From Chloroflexota bacterium (lineage in GTDB: Bacteria; Chloroflexota; Anaerolineae; Anaerolineales; Villigracilaceae), in contig JAJYOH010000084.1 of NCBI GenBank assembly GCA_021796315.1, positions 1 through 14,762 on the forward strand: a DNA stretch of 14,762 bases, written 5' to 3'. A program made the position numbers and the translations under genes. Position 1 is the first letter of the stretch; each line of letters starts with the position of its first letter. Positions 14,010 through 14,762 of the stretch are shown piece by piece. A model generated the notes under the pieces. It made no database searches and was not told where the DNA came from. It worked only from the letters and a program-made list of their open reading frames with translations.

Positions 14010-14717
14010 CTAACTAACTTTGCCCGTGATGGTCGCCATCTTCAACTCGCCGATGGCCTTCGTGATCTGAATCTCACGCGGACAAGCCATCGTGCAGTTG
14101 AAAGCAGTGTGACAGCGGGCGAGTCCGCTGGTCTCGCTGATGATGTGCATCCGCTCGGCGGCAGCCTCATCGCGGCTATCGAAGATGAAACGGTGCGCCG
14201 TGACCAGCGCGGCGGGTCCAAGATAATCGTCACTGCCCCAGAAGGATGGGCAGGAAGTAGTACAGGCCGCGCACAGGATGCACTTGGTGGTCTCATCGAA
14301 GCGAGCCCGCTGTTCGGGCGATTGGATGCGTTCTTTTCCGTCCGCAGGGAGCGGGCTTTCATTGATGAAATAAGGCAACACCTTCTTGTAATTGTCGAAG
14401 AAGGGTTCCATATCCACGATCAAATCCTTGACCACTTTCAAACCCAGCAAAGGTTCGACCGTGATCTTGTCGCCCAAATCGCGCACCAAAGTTTTGCAAG
14501 CCAGCATGTTGCGCCCGTTGATGCGCATCGCGTCCGAGCCGCACACACCGTGCGCGCACGAGCGGCGGAACGAAAGCGTGCCATCATGATGGCCCTTTAC
14601 CAACTCAAGCAGATCGAGTATGCGTTCCTTTTCATCGACATCGAGATTGTATGTCTCGTAATGCCACTTCTTGTCGACTTCGGGATTGTAGCGAAAGACT
14701 TTGAGGGTCACCTGCAT
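14010..14717 (-). CDS. sdhB: Succinate dehydrogenase/fumarate reductase iron-sulfur subunit
   Basis: A 235-residue protein that carries electrons from the flavoprotein SdhA to the quinone site of complex II in the membrane. The N-terminal ferredoxin-like domain holds the [2Fe-2S] ligands Cys54, Cys59, Asp62 and Cys74 (SCAHGVCGSD...LAC). The C-terminal domain holds Cys146, Cys149, Cys152 and Cys212 for [4Fe-4S], and Cys156, Cys202 and Cys208 for [3Fe-4S]; Asp at 62 matches the E. coli SdhB pattern. In the quinone-site motif, SFWGS replaces the SFWWN of E. coli SdhB, so the second Trp is Gly; His203 in RCHTAFNC is kept. Length equals the family norm. AGGAG eight bases before the ATG supports the start. 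It appears to be the last gene of its operon; sdhA and the membrane subunits should lie beyond 14762. Direction (succinate oxidation or fumarate reduction) cannot be read here. Confidence 0.96.
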   Translation of the reverse strand: MQVTLKVFRYNPEVDKKWHYETYNLDVDEKERILDLLELVKGHHDGTLSFRRSCAHGVCGSDAMRINGRNMLACKTLVRDLGDKITVEPLLGLKVVKDLIVDMEPFFDNYKKVLPYFINESPLPADGKERIQSPEQRARFDETTKCILCAACTTSCPSFWGSDDYLGPAALVTAHRFIFDSRDEAAAERMHIISETSGLARCHTAFNCTMACPREIQITKAIGELKMATITGKVS

Positions 14718-14740
14718 AAAATAGTCTCCTAATTTTGGAG

Positions 14741-14760
14741 TGCGGGAGCAAGCTCCCGCA
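14741..14760. repeat. REP-like palindrome upstream of sdhB
   Basis: TGCGGGAGC and GCTCCCGCA are perfect 9-bp complements separated by AA. The palindrome lies 24 bases before the sdhB ATG, probably within the operon. GCGGGAGC-type palindromes are often dispersed in genomes. It may stabilise or process the transcript between sdhB and the gene before it. Confidence 0.5.
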
Positions 14761-14762
14761 AA

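Overview
The window looks like a chromosomal segment from a Chloroflexota bacterium, most likely class Anaerolineae. This is inferred from gene style, not from a marker gene: Thr/Pro-linked SH3-type surface proteins, a secreted parallel beta-helix protein with a short beta-sandwich tail, a GT87-type mannosyltransferase, and a receiver-GAF protein paired with a receiver-PAS histidine kinase. Base composition is close to 50% GC, except for an AT-richer block around 8.5-9.8 kb. Nearly every gene lies on the minus strand; the only supported plus-strand gene is a GT2 glycosyltransferase.

Layout. 1-39: the first codons of a minus-strand gene that leaves the window, possibly a transposase. 40-432: no gene, but a cluster of GC-rich hairpins. 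433-3054: a two-gene signalling operon, receiver-GAF protein then receiver-PAS-histidine kinase; both receiver domains have lost the phosphoacceptor Asp and the conserved Lys. 3123-4184: a divergent membrane-anchored polyprenyl-phosphate-type GT2. 4191-7703: a minus-strand set made of a C39-like cysteine peptidase with two SH3-like domains, an overlapping GT87 mannosyltransferase, and an 8-TM membrane protein with an internal duplication. 7965-8339: a DoxX-like membrane protein with a good terminator. 8495-9795: a compact two-gene unit, a protein carrying a polymorphic-toxin-type-44-like domain followed, with a 4-base overlap, by a small membrane protein that is a candidate immunity protein. 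Half of a site resembling an integron attC follows its stop codon. 10046-13842: a 978-residue secreted beta-helix protein and a downstream SH3-like lipoprotein, driven by a near-consensus promoter. 14010-14717: sdhB, the iron-sulfur subunit of succinate dehydrogenase/fumarate reductase, with its operon continuing beyond the right edge.

How it fits together. Much of the window concerns the cell envelope: secreted or lipid-anchored proteins with Thr/Pro linkers, SH3-like domains, and two glycosyltransferases that probably use lipid-linked sugars. The toxin-like pair is the most unusual element: it is AT-richer, translationally coupled, has its own -10 box, and ends next to an attC-like sequence, which suggests an acquired cassette. 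Several predicted starts were moved downstream to an ATG with a proper Shine-Dalgarno: the peptidase to 7703, the DoxX-like protein to 8339 and the lipoprotein to 10834.
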